Source of the DNA: Tupaia tana
Taxonomy: Eukaryota > Chordata > Mammalia > Scandentia > Tupaiidae
Reading direction: 5' to 3'
Assembly: GCA_026018925.1 (NCBI GenBank)
Contig: JAKSZU010000004.1
Span: 109,737,498 to 109,801,497 of the forward strand
Length of the DNA: 64,000 nucleotides
This document shows positions 23,180 through 33,668 of the stretch, piece by piece. The notes under the pieces are model-generated. The model saw only the letters and a program-made list of their open reading frames with translations, had not been told where the DNA came from and made no database searches. How positions within the stretch are numbered: position 1 is the first letter of the stretch; each line of letters starts with the position of its first letter. A program made the position numbers and the translations under genes.

Positions 23180-23609
23180 AATAATGGTAACTTTTTAGTG
23201 GAGAAGTTTGGCAAACACCAAGTGATGAAAACTAACATCATCAGTGATGTTACATGGAGATCGTGCATGTAGTAGTCTTCCAAAAACCCTAGCCCCATTT
23301 CATTTAACCATGAGAAAACCCAGAGTAGGAATGTAAAAACTATCTTACATGATTATTCTTTTTTTCCCTTGCTTTGCTTAAGCTGCTCTTTATTATTTAT
23401 TTTCTGCATCCCACACATCCTTCGTAAATTTTAAAGTTCTACTTTCCTTTCCCCTTTATAAATGCTTGATACACTTTCTGTTATCACAAAGGCTGAGGAA
23501 AGCAAAAGGACTTACTGGGTTAGAATTAGGATGATTGCCTGGGTATCACAAAATTCAAGTTACTCTGAGTAATGAGTATTAAGGCCCTACAGGTTGCAGG
23601 ATGCTTTTT

Positions 23610-23829
23610 TTTTGAGAGGTTTTTACTATACAGTGCATGCACTCTCCAGAAAGACAGAGAGAGACAGAAAGTGTTAGCCACGCTGCAGTCCCTTCTCCTC
23701 TTGGGATCTTGGGTATGCATGCACACACATCCAGAGTGAGTTTAAGCCACCGGGTCCAGGACTTGAACCGCGGTTGGCTAATGAAAGTCCAGTGACATAG
23801 CCATTATGCCAATTGTTGGTCCCTAGTTT
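23610..23829 (-). mobile_element. SINE-A copy with internal deletion
   Basis: An antisense copy that lacks part of the body between GAGACAGAAAGTG and CCACGCTGCAGTCCC. The TSD CAGGATGCTTT is at 23597-23607 and 23830-23840. Confidence 0.9.
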
Positions 23830-23964
23830 CAGGATGCTTTTAAAAGCAAAAGTTGTGAATGGGAGGGGAGGGTAGCAAGGATTCTTGTGCAATCGTGATT
23901 GGCTAAATTCTGTGATAAGGAGATCAGAACACTTGGAATCACTTTGCTTAATCTTTTTATTTGT

Positions 23965-24915
23965 TTGCTTTTTAAAGTTTCCTTTTTTTTCTACTCAACA
24001 TTTTTCTTCTCCAATTTTATTTTTTAACATTCAATCACTGTTTATCATTACAGCATACAAAATGAATTTTCCCAGCATGAATACCTGTATATTAGTCCAA
24101 AGATATTACCATACCTATTATTATCAACAAATAATTTTTTTCATTTTTGTGTCCCTTAAATGTTTTGCTTCTTTCTTTTTCCCCTTGATTCCCTCCCTCT
24201 CACCTACCACGTTTCCCACCCTCCTCCCACACTGTCTCTGGTATCCACTCTCTGGTATCTGCTCTCCATGCTTTTATACCTTCCAATATTTCATGCAATG
24301 CTTCTCTTTCATAGTCTGGCTTCATGTGCTTAGCAATAAATCTTTCATATTTGGCCACTTTCTATCAGATGCCAGGGTCTCATTGTTTTTTATGGCTGCA
24401 TTGTGTTCTGTAGTGTATATGTACCACACCTTTTCAATCCATTCATCTGTTCATGGACATTTGAGTTGGTTTCATGTCTTAGAAATTGTGAATAATGCCG
24501 CATTAAACATGGATGTGCAAACAATTTTCTGGCTGAGTGTATTCCTATCCTTTGGGTAGATACCCAGGAGTGGAATTGTTGGATCAATTGGTACTTCTAT
24601 TTGTAGACTTTTGAGGATCATCCATATTGTTCTCCACCATGGCTGTGCTAATTTACATTCCCACCAACAACGCAGGTTTTTTACCACAGCTCACCAGTAC
24701 TTACCATTCTTTCTTTTAGTTTTTTTTTTTTTATATTATTATAGCCATTCTGAATAGGAGTATATCAGGTTAAAAAGCTTCTGCACAGCCAAAGAAACAA
24801 TAGAGTGAAGGGACAACCTTCAGAATAGAATAAGAGAAAATTATCTGTAAACTAGGCCTCAGAAAAAGTACTGTAACCAGAATATTTAGGAAACTAAAGC
24901 AGCTATATATGTTAT
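23965..24915 (-). mobile_element. L1 copy with 5' inversion
   Basis: 23985-24762 is antisense L1: 3' UTR (AACATTCAATCACTG, CCCTCCTCCCACACTGTCTCTGGTATCC) followed by the ORF2 C-terminus; the minus strand reads PTIPLLGIYPKDRN at about 24550-24600. At about 24765 the orientation flips: 24768-24915 is sense ORF2 (AAAAAGCTTCTGCACAGCC...GAGTGAAGGGACAACC). The inverted piece maps just upstream in ORF2, the structure produced by twin priming. Dead copy. Confidence 0.85.
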
Positions 24916-24944
24916 GTTTCAGATCTTTTAAAACACATGTATTT

Positions 24945-25209
24945 CAGGAGTCCAGCAGGTGGCATGGTGGTTAAAGTGCTGGCTACCTACATGACTGGCT
25001 ATGGTTTAAGTCCTAGACCCAGCAACTTGAAAATCATGCTGGGCGAATGTGCATGCATGCCCAAAATTCTGAGAGGAAAATGGAAGAAAAAGGATTGCAG
25101 CATGGTCATGCCCCCAAGGGATTTCTCACTTTCCCTGCCTCTGTCTCTCTACCAAGTGCATGCACCCTATAGCAAAACCCTAAAATAAAACAGACAGCCC
25201 CCCTAAAGT
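24945..25209 (+). mobile_element. SINE-A-like copy with TSD
   Basis: Sense: GGAGTCCAGCAGGTGGCATGG, GGTTTAAGTCCTAGACCC, GAGAGGAAAATGGAAG and a CT stretch. The TSD CATGTATTT is at 24936-24944 and 25210-25218. Confidence 0.85.
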
Positions 25210-25386
25210 CATGTATTTAATGTTCTTACATGGTTCATTATTATCCAATGAGATTCAGTTGTTCACATATTCCATAGCTCATTGCTTCCTGCTATTTCTC
25301 TTGCTTCTCCCTGCCCTTTGAAGTGTCTGCGCTAGTTCACTTGTTCCCTTGTTTTCTCAGAGTCCTTCCTTAGATTTCTTTCTTTT

Positions 25387-25660
25387 CTTTTTTTTTTTTA
25401 TAAGTTTTTTCTTTTGGGTATGTGCGCTTGCTAAAGAGAGTTAGAGACAGACACAGTGAGAAGAAAAATGAGAAATTTCCCCCCAGGGGGATGCCATGCC
25501 ACAGTTCCTTCTCTCCATTCTTCTCCCAGGATCTTGGTCATGCACGTACATGCACCTAGCATGATTTTTAAGCCACCAAGTCTGGGACTTGAACTGTGGT
25601 CAGCCATGTGGAGTCCTGAAATTGTCCAGCAATGTAACTGCTTTGCCATCTGCTGGTCCC
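25387..25660 (-). mobile_element. SINE-A copy
   Basis: Antisense: T run, TTTTGGGTATGTGCGC, CCCCCCAGGGGGATGCC, TTAAGCCACCAAGTCTGGGACTTGAAC, CTGCTGGTCCC. Confidence 0.85.
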
Positions 25661-25807
25661 AAGACTGCTTTTTAAAAAATGTTTAGTGTGATCGAAGAAA
25701 GTGATTTTTAAATTTAATTTAAAAAACAATTTTGTGGGGATGTAATTCATATAAAGTATGCTGTTGGGTGGGTTTTAGGATATTTTTAGTATATCCAGTC
25801 ATGCAGC

Positions 25808-26193
25808 TGTCCTGACCCGGCGGACAGTCGAACAGGTTCCCTGGGGGAGGGTGTGAGAGATGGGACAAACACACGCACACACAATACGAGGTGCTGATCA
25901 AGTCTTCATCTTCTTCCATTTATTGAGGAAAAATGGCGAGTTTTATACAGTTGGTGGGCACCAATTGGTTGCCCGAAATGCAAATGAGATAGAACAGCAT
26001 GAACCAATCATTGGTGTGGGTGGATCTCTCCCGTTGCTTAGAAACCCAACGGCTTCAGGGCAGAACAGTTGGTCACATGATTTCTGAGAAATGGTTGCTC
26101 AGTGAGGAAGTGAAGCCTAATGGTTTCCAAGATGGTGGATAGCTCAAGATGGCGGATAGCTCAAGATGGCTTCCGTATGCAGTGCTCTCCACA
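25808..26193 (-). mobile_element. solo LTR of an endogenous retrovirus (386 bp)
   Basis: Begins and ends TGT...ACA and is flanked by a perfect 6-bp TSD TGCAGC (25802-25807 and 26194-26199). On the minus strand it carries a TATA box (TATAAAA, 25941-25947) and an AATAAA signal (25919-25924), then about 110 bp of U5-like sequence. No internal viral sequence flanks it. A 6-bp duplication is typical of class II (beta-like) ERVs; that class call is inference. Only the LTR remains, presumably after LTR-LTR recombination. Confidence 0.85.
26128..26172 (-). promoter_or_regulatory. three YY1-like motifs in the LTR U3 end
   Basis: CAAGATGGTGG, CAAGATGGCGG and CAAGATGGCTT start at 26128, 26145 and 26162, exactly 17 bp apart. 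The middle one matches the known YY1 consensus (AAGATGGCGGC) at all but its last base. In the LTR's own orientation they lie near its 5' end. Confidence 0.6.
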
Positions 26194-27339
26194 TGCAGCC
26201 ATCACTATCATATAACTTTAGGACTTTAGAAGAAGCCCTGTGCTTATTAGCCATCATGCCTCAAACCCATCCCTACTACCCTCACCAGCATCAAGCAACC
26301 ATTAATATTGTCTCAGTCTCTACATAAGACTTGCCTATTCATACAATAAGTTACATAATTTGGGTCCTTTGTGACTCGCTTCTTTCACTTAGCATAATGT
26401 TTTTGAGGTGCATCTATGTTGTATCAGAACTTTATTCCTTTTATTACCAAATAACACTCCATTGTATGAATATTCCACATTTTGTTTATTCATCCATCAG
26501 TTGAACATTTAGATTGTTTCTACTTTTTGGCTACTATGAGTTATGTTGCTTTGCTTATGTGCAAGATTGTATGTGAATGAATGACTTCATCTTCCTTTGG
26601 TATATGCCGAGGAATAGAATTGCTGGGTCTTGTTACATCTCTACATTGAACTTTTTGAGAAACTGCAGGTCTATTTTCCAAATGTTCACATTATTTATAT
26701 TCCCACTGGCAATATATGAGGACTCTGATTTCTCCCCAATCTCCTAGCAATTGTGCGTGTGTGTGTGTTTTAATTTTAGCAGTCCTAGTGAATGTGAAGT
26801 GGCATCTCACTGTGATTTTGATTTACATTTTATTAATGCTAATGACGAACTAACGGTGTTGAACTTCTTTTCTTGTGTATATTGGCTGTTTGTATACCTC
26901 CTTTGGAGAAATGTCTACTTAAACCCTTTGCCCATTCTTAAATTGGGTTGTCTATTATTTTAATATTGAATTGAAAAGAGATCACTTTTAGTTTTTGGAT
27001 GTCAAAAATATGATGTCCCAATACTTTCACTCATTCTATGGGCTGTCTTTCCACTTTCTTGAAGGTCTCTTTTGACGGAAAGACTTATTTTAATTCTGAT
27101 GATGTTCACTTTTTCTATTTTTTTCATTTGTTGCTTATGATTTTCATGTCGTGTCTCAGAAGCCATTGCTTCATTCACAATCATGAATATGTACTTCTAT
27201 ATCCTAAGAGTTTTAAATTTTTGCCTCTCACTTTTAGGTCTCCTAATTAATTTTGAGTTACATTTTGTGTAATATTAAGAGGGGTCCAATTTCATTCTTT
27301 TGCATGTGGGTAACCTCCCTAGATTTAATCACTTCCGTC

Positions 27340-27506
27340 CAGGGGGGATGGCCATGACACAAACCCATCTTCATCCTTCTCTCCGGATTTTGGGCATGAA
27401 TGTGCATGTGCCCACTGTGAGTTTCAAGCCCCCTGGTCTGAGACTCGAGCCACGTTTGGCCATGTGGGAGTCCAGTGCCTTAACCACCAGGCTACCTGCT
27501 GGCCCC
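27340..27506 (-). mobile_element. SINE-A fragment without tail
   Basis: Antisense from CCAGGGGGGATGGCCATGACAC to CTGCTGGCCCC; the poly(A)/pyrimidine part is missing. Confidence 0.85.
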
Positions 27507-27609
27507 ACCTACATTCTTTTTCTCAGATGGGGTAAATGAATGCTAGATTCTCTGATTTTTGCCACATTCCCATGGGTTTTCCTTTTATTTTAAGAGGTGA
27601 ATAACTTTT

Positions 27610-27878
27610 TTCTTTTTTTTTTTTTTTGAAGAGGTTTTTGGTATAGGGCACGTGTGCTCACCAAGACGACAGAGAAACAGAGAGACAGAAAGTGAGAAAT
27701 CACCCCCTGGGGGGATGGCCATGCCACAATCCCTTCTCATCCATCCTTCTCTTAGGATCTTGGGCACGCACGCACATGTGCTCAGCGTGAGTTTAAGCCA
27801 CCGGTCCAGGACTTGAACCATGGTCAACTACATGGGAGTCCAGCGACATAGCCATTACGCTAACTGCTAGTCCCAAGA
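27610..27878 (-). mobile_element. SINE-A copy with TSD
   Basis: Antisense full copy. The imperfect TSD TGAATAACTTTT is at 27598-27609, with TGAATAATTTTT at 27879-27890. Confidence 0.92.
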
Positions 27879-27982
27879 TGAATAATTTTTGACTGTGTAT
27901 AGGATATTGGTTGCAGATATCATGATGTGATCACAGGTTTCATGATACCTGTGGATGTTATTTATTTATTTTAAAAGTTTAT

Positions 27983-28247
27983 CGGGACCAGCAGTTAGCG
28001 TAATGGCTATGTTGCTGGACTCCCACGTAGTTGACCGCGCTTTGTGTCCCAGACCCGGTGGCTTAAAACTCATACCGGGTGCATGTGCTTGTGTGCCCAA
28101 GATCCCGAGAGGAGAAAGGAGGAGAAGGGATTGCGGTGTGGCCATCCCCCCGGGGGGTGATTTCTCGCTTTCTGTCTCTCTGTCTGGTGAGCGCAAGCAC
28201 CCTATGACAAAAACCTCTACAAAAAAAAAAAAAAAAAAAAGATAAAA
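27983..28247 (+). mobile_element. SINE-A copy with TSD
   Basis: Sense, near consensus, with a poly(A) of about 20. The TSD AAAAGTTTAT is at 27973-27982 and 28248-28257. Confidence 0.94.
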
Positions 28248-28257
28248 AAAAGTTTAT

Positions 28258-28478
28258 ACTAAATTTTGTTTTATTAATAAGAGAGCCACACAGAGAGAGG
28301 CAGCTCAATAGGATCTCTGTGCCGTGACCCACCTACAGTCTCAACTGGTCCCAAATCACTGGCTCTCATTTGCCTGACCAACTCCAGGAGGTCTCTGGAC
28401 ACAAGCCCAGAACCTTTCCATGTGGGCCAGCCTCACAGAGTGTTGTGTTTTACTGCTGTGCAACTGCACCCATCTCTG
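28258..28478 (-). mobile_element. SINE-C copy
   Basis: Antisense: TTTTGTTTTATTAATAAGAGAGCC, GAGAGGCAGCTCAATAGGATCTC, CCAGGAGGTCTCTGGAC, TGTTTTACTGCTGTGCAACTGC. Confidence 0.75.
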
Positions 28479-28564
28479 TGTGCTAGTTTACTGTTTTTCA
28501 TATTCTAAGGTTAGAGAGAGAGGGAAAAAAGTCAGTCTGATTATTTTTCTCTTATAGAGCTTAT

Positions 28565-28800
28565 ACTCTTATTTTTTATTTTAAATTTATTTATTTTACA
28601 TTCATTTACTGAACATCATCATAGCATACAAAATGTGATTTCCCATCCAGAATACACTGTATAGTGACTTAATCATACATGTTATTTTCAACAAATAATT
28701 TTCCATTTCTTGTTTAATATATTTTTTCCTTCCCCTTTTTTTTCACCCTCTGCCATTTCCTACCCTTCCCCACACTATCTCTGGTATCGACAGTTGTTTC
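28565..28800 (-). repeat. L1 3' UTR, lineage-specific type (copy 2)
   Basis: Shares with 23985-24245 the series ACATTCA..CTG, CATAGCATACAAAATG, TTTTCAACAAATAATTTT, TTCCCCACACTATCTCTGGTAT. It is interrupted by a SINE-C at its right. Confidence 0.75.
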
Positions 28801-28844
28801 CATTCCTTTTTTTTTTTTCGGTCTCTTCTCTTGTTCTTTGTTTT

Positions 28845-29058
28845 TTTCTTCAAGAGAGAGAGAGAAGGGAAAAGAGGAAGAGACAGTATTTTGGCAGGCT
28901 TTGCTGTGTTGTGATCCTTTGCCACAACGTCACAAGTAGCTGGGATTATAGGTACATGGAACTGTACGCAGATATTTAGACTGGCCCAGAAATCCAACCC
29001 AGGTGCCCCGTGCAACCCCGCAAGCACTGCTTCTACCTGTGCACCACCACGGCTGGGG
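28845..29058 (-). mobile_element. SINE-C-like copy
   Basis: Antisense: CAAGAGAGAGAGAGAAGGG, TGTTGTGATCCTTTGCC, a GATTATAGGTACATGG variant body, and a head end CTGTGCACCACCACGGCTGGGGC. Confidence 0.6.
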
Positions 29059-29985
29059 CAATGCTCTTTTTGCTGGAACGATTGACAGGTTTTCCTTTTA
29101 ACCCACTTGGGATGTTACTAGGAAACTCCTTGGTATGTGTCTCTTCTTTTTAGTCCTGTCAGAAGTCCAGAAGACCTTATTTACTATAATTTTTTTCTCT
29201 TCTTCTGAAACACCTATAATTTACATTTTAGTTTTCCAAGTCTCATATTTTCCTTCATGAGTTTCACCTCTTTGTGTGTTTTTCTCTGTGCTTAAGTATT
29301 TTTTACATATGATCAGGCAGGTCAATAACCTGGGTGTCCACGATGACCACCCATGCTTTGATTTCTTTTCTGCACCTCGGAGCTGAGTTTTTCTCCAGAA
29401 GGCTGTTTTGTTATCGTGTGCTGTACTTGCATCCCCTTAGGTACTCGTGACTGTTATATCCAAAGTTCTGGCATTCTTCAGCTGTTTGATCTCACCGTGG
29501 CCGTGTTCAGTTTCCTCTGATGGATATTTATTTCTCTGACAGCCAGATGAGAGCTATTTCAGCTCCCTCAGGCCCAGGCCTGCTCGCTTCAGTACTTAGT
29601 GCAGGAGCAGCTCCTCCAGTGGTGAAAGACAGGATTGTCCTTCTTCCTGTAGCCTGGGGAGTGTGTGGAAGCTGGAAGAAGCCTTTTTACTCCTAGTTTT
29701 CTGAAGTTCTCACAGCCTCTGGAACTGGAAGGACTCAGTCTGCCCATCTCATCCCTTTGAGACTCTTAGGACGCCCTTCCCCAGGGACTCGAGCTCTTTA
29801 CCGTGACTGCCTGCCCTATCATCCCACTCTGGAGCTCTCTACCCCTGGTTTTCCCGTGCTCCTGTGAAGCCTGCTGTGGGAGGAGTTTGCAGAAGTTCCA
29901 GAGAACCGGAATCTTCACTCGCATCTGCTGTCCACAGACCCAGAAGCCACCAGATTTGGAAGAGGCAGAGAGATGAAAAGTGTAG
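29059..29985. other. unassigned sequence, probably decayed repeats in the left half
   Basis: 29100-29400 is T-rich and reads like old retroposon sequence, but I could not assign it. 29500-29900 appears single-copy. No gene supported. Confidence 0.3.
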
Positions 29986-29989
29986 CTGA

Positions 29990-30200
29990 AGGGATGAGAC
30001 TTGAATTTGGATGCCCACCGGGATTCTGCCATGGACCCCGCCGTCTCAGTTTCAGTTGCTGACTTATGTCTCTGCTTCCCCGTGCAAAGTGTGCCCTTCT
30101 GGCCTGAGCTTGAGTCCTTTGTTTCTGTATCCCCAGCATCTGGCATAGTCATGGGGCGTAATGAACTTTCATTAGCTATATTTGGAGTGAATGACTGCAA
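29990..30200 (+). repeat. LINE L2 3' end
   Basis: Sense L2-like: GAGTCCTTTGTTTCTGTATCCCCAGCATCTGGCATAGTCATGGG, then TTCATTAGCTATATTTGGAGTGAATG. Confidence 0.65.
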
Positions 30201-30299
30201 ATGCGACACTGTAATGCATAACTTAATCAGGTCTCTGGAAATCCACCCAGATCCTTTCACTGCAAACAAAGCCTCTGACCCTGGTCATTTAGACAAAGG

Positions 30300-30990
30300 G
30301 AATGTACTGGCCAGGGCTCTCCAGAGAAACAGAACCAACAGGATGCGTATGTATAAAAGAAGGATTTATTACAGGGATTGTCTCACACTCTTATAAGGTA
30401 GAGAGATCTGACAATAGACTGTCTGCAAGCTGGAGCAATGGCTGGAAGGCCAGAAGCAGAGGGGCCGGTGATGCGCTCCAAGTCAAGGCCAAAGGCCCTT
30501 GGACCTCCCGGAGGCTGCAGGCCCAAGCAACGTGGGGCAGCAGCTCATATGAATCTGAGGTTCTATTGTTAAAGAACTTGGAGTCTGTCTGGCTAAATGA
30601 GTGTGGGGGCCAAGTCCCAGTGGGAACCAGACAAATGCCAGGTTATAGAGCAGGGTGGAGCGGACAAATGTGGAGGCACACACAGCATGGTATGGAAGGA
30701 AGGTTTCAGAGGGAGGAAATAGACTTTCTCCTTCCCTGTGTTTATCCTTCCTATGTTCCAAGCCAATTAGGTGTGCCCACCACATTGAAGGTAGGTCTTA
30801 TGCTCAGTCCACTTACTCACATGCCAATCTTAACTGGAAAGGTGCCCTCCACACCAAAGCTGGACCTTTTCATTCAGGCCATTGACTCACATCACAATCT
30901 TGTCTGGCAACATTTTTACAGACATACCCAGGGACAATGCTTTTTAAACCATTCAGGCATCCTTCAGTCCAGTCAAGTTGACATCCAAAA
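30300..30990 (+). repeat. ancient interspersed repeat, full-length-like, family unassigned
   Basis: GGGCTCTCCAGAGAAACAGAACCAACAGGATG at the left and CAGTCAAGTTGACATCCAAAATTAACCACCACACA at the right are the ends of a familiar mammal-wide repeat; GGATTTATTACAGGGATTG and AAGCTGGAGCAATGG lie inside. The 230-codon open frame is incidental. Confidence 0.7.
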
Positions 30991-31800
30991 TTAACCACCA
31001 CACAGGATTTTACTGGGATGTTGAGAGTCCAAGAATTGAGAAGAACCTAGAGAGCTAGCCCTGGAAATATGTAAGAGTCAAGGAACCTCTGGAGGCCCTG
31101 GAGGCTAAAAGTCAGGATTCGTCAAGTTGTAGTGACACTCTGGTTGAGAGGACATTACTGGTTGAATATCTTCCAGTCTTTATTATGATTATTTTAATGT
31201 CTTTACATTTCTCATTTAAGATTCAAAATTCTGTCTTAGTTATGCCACTGCATGCAGGAAGGACTGAAGGCACTGGTTTCCAAAGTGAAGGCAGGCGCCT
31301 TGCTTTCCTGATCCACCACGGCTGCCCACAGCCTGAGGGGAGAGCAGTGTATTACAGAGGGGGGAATAGTCCAGTGACCACAAAATAACGTATGTTCCCA
31401 GTAAGGAAGAATTCTAAAAGGCAGATTTTGGATTTCTGAGTGGTCCAAGTGATTCCTTTCTCACATCCACACCTTCTCCCACTGCTGAAGCGCTTCAGAC
31501 CGCCAAGGCCGGGGTGAGTGAGGAAAGGAGATGGGCTAGAAAAACTGTATCCAGACCTCCGCCTTCTACCTCCATCGTGCAGCCACTGCTGTCCTCAAGG
31601 GGACCTGTTCCCGTGGGAGCCAGAGGAATTTCCAGAACTGATTTAAGGAGAGGTAAGTGGGCTCCTAGGGTTTTGAAGTCAGCTCGGTTCTCTTCCTTCG
31701 CCTATAAAAATAGTATAAAAGATGGCATTTTGGTTCTTAAACAGGCTTTTGTGGGGTGGCTTGAGATCCTAGTCACTAAGTATTACTAGTTTCTAAGCAA
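30991..31800. other. single-copy sequence
   Basis: No gene supported. A good donor-like site (GAGAG|GTAAGTGG, 31654) has no matching upstream acceptor with a convincing frame. Confidence 0.3.
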
Positions 31801-31804
31801 TCTC

Positions 31805-32460
31805 TGTCTCAGTCCGTTCCGGCTGCTATAACAAAATACCATAGACTAGGTAGTTTATAAACAATATAAATTATTTATCACATATCTGGAGTCCAGGAAA
31901 TCCAAGATCAAGGTACCAACAGATTCAGTGTCTGATGAGAACCTGTTTTTTCATAGACAACCATCTTCTCACTACATCTTCTCAACATGTAACCTCATAG
32001 AAGAGATGAGAGATTTCTCTACTGCCTCTTTTACAAGGATGACTATCTCATTCACAAGAGCCCCACCCTCAAGACCTAATTACCTCCCAAAGGTGGAGCC
32101 AGCTCCTGGGTCAGCACCATGGTGCTGTGGTAATGTACTGCTTGAGAGAGGCTGGATCCCACACAGTGACTGTAGTTTGAATCCCTGGGTGAGTCGGCCT
32201 AAAGTTCTGTACTTGTGTGCCAGTGTCCAAGACCTGATTGTCTGGAGGCTTGGAGGAAGGGAGTTACAGTGTGGTCAGATCACATGTGTAGAGAGTCTCT
32301 TCCTTCTTTCTTTCATGGACATGTATACTATGTCATGAATAATGAAAAAAAATTAAAGGCTCAACTTCTTAATACCATCATATTGGAGTTAAGATTTCAA
32401 TCTATGAATTTGAGCAGGACATTAACATCCAGACTACAGTACCTCCCTTTTTCTACAATT
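31805..32460 (+). repeat. ancient interspersed repeat (copy 2) split by a SINE
   Basis: TCCGTTCCGGCTGCTATAACAAAATACCATAGACTAGG ... CCTCAAGACCTAATTACCTCCC, then the SINE at about 32105-32364, then AATACCATCATATTGGAGTTAAGATTTCAA resuming the same repeat. Confidence 0.8.
32105..32364 (+). mobile_element. diverged tRNA-derived SINE
   Basis: GGGTCAGCACCATGGTGCTGTGG head-like start, GTAGTTTGAATCCC (B-box-like), a body related to SINE-A and an A-rich end. It sits inside the repeat above. Confidence 0.6.
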
Positions 32461-32524
32461 GTTTATTGAATGCCAGACATTAGAAATCCAAATAGACAGC
32501 CCTTTTCTTCATAGAACTTACTGT

Positions 32525-32776
32525 GAATGGGACCAGTAGATGGTGTAATGGTTATATCATTGGACTCCCACATGGCTGGTTCCAGCCCTGGACCTGATGA
32601 CTTGAAACTCACACCTGGCTTGTGTGTATGTGTGTGTCCAAAATCCCAACGGGAGAATGGAAGAGAAGGGATTGCAGCATGATTGCATCATTCCAGGGGA
32701 TGATTTCTTGCTTTCTGTCTCTCTGGCGAGTGCACGTGCCCTTTAGCAAAAATCTCTCAAAGAAAAAATAAAAAAT
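32525..32776 (+). mobile_element. SINE-A copy with TSD
   Basis: Sense, shortened. The TSD AACTTACTGT is at 32515-32524 and 32777-32786. Confidence 0.92.
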
Positions 32777-32837
32777 AACTTACTGTCTAGTGGAGGAAAT
32801 CAGATATGAAAAAGACAGCCACACAAATAAATATGAG

Positions 32838-32935
32838 GGAACTTGGAAGTTTATGGAAAATGGAATTAAAGTACAAGTTTATTTAGTGCAAAAATTGGGA
32901 AATATGTATTTTCCATGAGGTTTTTGAAGACCTAT
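32838..32935. mobile_element. palindromic MITE-like element (copy 2)
   Basis: Inverted ends ACTTGGAAGTTTATGGAA (32841-32858) and TTCCATGAGGTTTTTGAAG (32911-32929), with the same interior (AATTAAAGTACAAGTTTATTTAGTGCAAAAA) as the copy at 9.8 kb. Confidence 0.65.
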
Positions 32936-32939
32936 CATA

Positions 32940-33375
32940 TGTATTTGCAAATAGGTACAGTAACACAAACACTGAGTACAGAATGTCATTACAGGGGCCG
33001 AATTTAGATGAAGGAGACATGAAGTGGCTTTTTTGAGGAAGCAACATGTCCCTGAAGACCTGAATGATGGGTAGGCCGTGCCCAGCCGAGGTATCTCATT
33101 CTCAGATTTCCATCCTTTGGCCCAAAGTCCTATGCCTTGTAGTTCTCAGCCGTGGGTGGCACTCAGGTGTGGAGAGCTTTTTTGTTGTCACAGTGATTTG
33201 GGAGCACTGAGTAACTTGGTCCACAGAAGCAGAATGCTAAGTGCTTGTGACAGGCAAGATGGTTCTGCATAACAAAGAACTACTCCCCTCAAAATGCCAA
33301 CGGCACTTTCCTCTGAGAAACCTGCAGGCTGAGGTCAGTCTCACACAGCCAACCTCATCACAGAGCTGCTCAGAG
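32940..33375. other. single-copy sequence
   Basis: Nothing recognisable; short open frames only. Confidence 0.3.
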
Positions 33376-33387
33376 AGTCCTGGGTTG

Positions 33388-33656
33388 GGACCAGCGGTTA
33401 GCATAATGGCTATGTCGCTGAACTCCCATGTGGTCGACTGAGGTTCAAGTCCTGGACCCAGTGGCTTACACTCACGCCGGGCACGTGTGCGTGCGTGCCC
33501 AAGATCCCGAGAGGAGAATGGAGGAGAAGGGATTGCGGTGTGGCCATCCCCCCCTGGGGGTGATTTCTCACTTTCTGTCTCTCTCTGTCTTTCTGGTGAG
33601 CGCACGCGCCCTATAGCGAAAACCTGTCCAAAAAAAAAAAAAAGAAAAGAAAAGAA
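33388..33656 (+). mobile_element. SINE-A copy with TSD
   Basis: Sense, near consensus. The TSD AGTCCTGGGTTG (33376-33387) recurs as AGTCCTGGCTTG (33657-33668). Confidence 0.94.
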
Positions 33657-33668
33657 AGTCCTGGCTTG

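Larger units (their letters stand above)
25700..27310 (-). repeat. old L1, interrupted by a solo LTR
   Basis: Antisense old L1: GGATATTTTTAGTATATCCAGTCATGCAGC left of the LTR and GCAGCCATCACTATCATATAAC right of it, then CACTTAGCATAATGTTTTTGAGG, AGGAATAGAATTGCTGGGTC, GTGAAGTGGCATCTCACTG, TTGGAGAAATGTCTACTTAAACCC. No frame survives. Confidence 0.85.

Noticed and set aside
23885-24559. 224-codon plus-strand frame
   Set aside because: It is the antisense of an L1 3' UTR and ORF2 end.
30302-30994. 230-codon plus-strand frame
   Set aside because: Lies within an ancient interspersed repeat whose ends are visible.
31654-31662. Strong splice donor GAG|GTAAGTGG
   Set aside because: No upstream acceptor with a convincing frame; isolated donor consensus sites are common.
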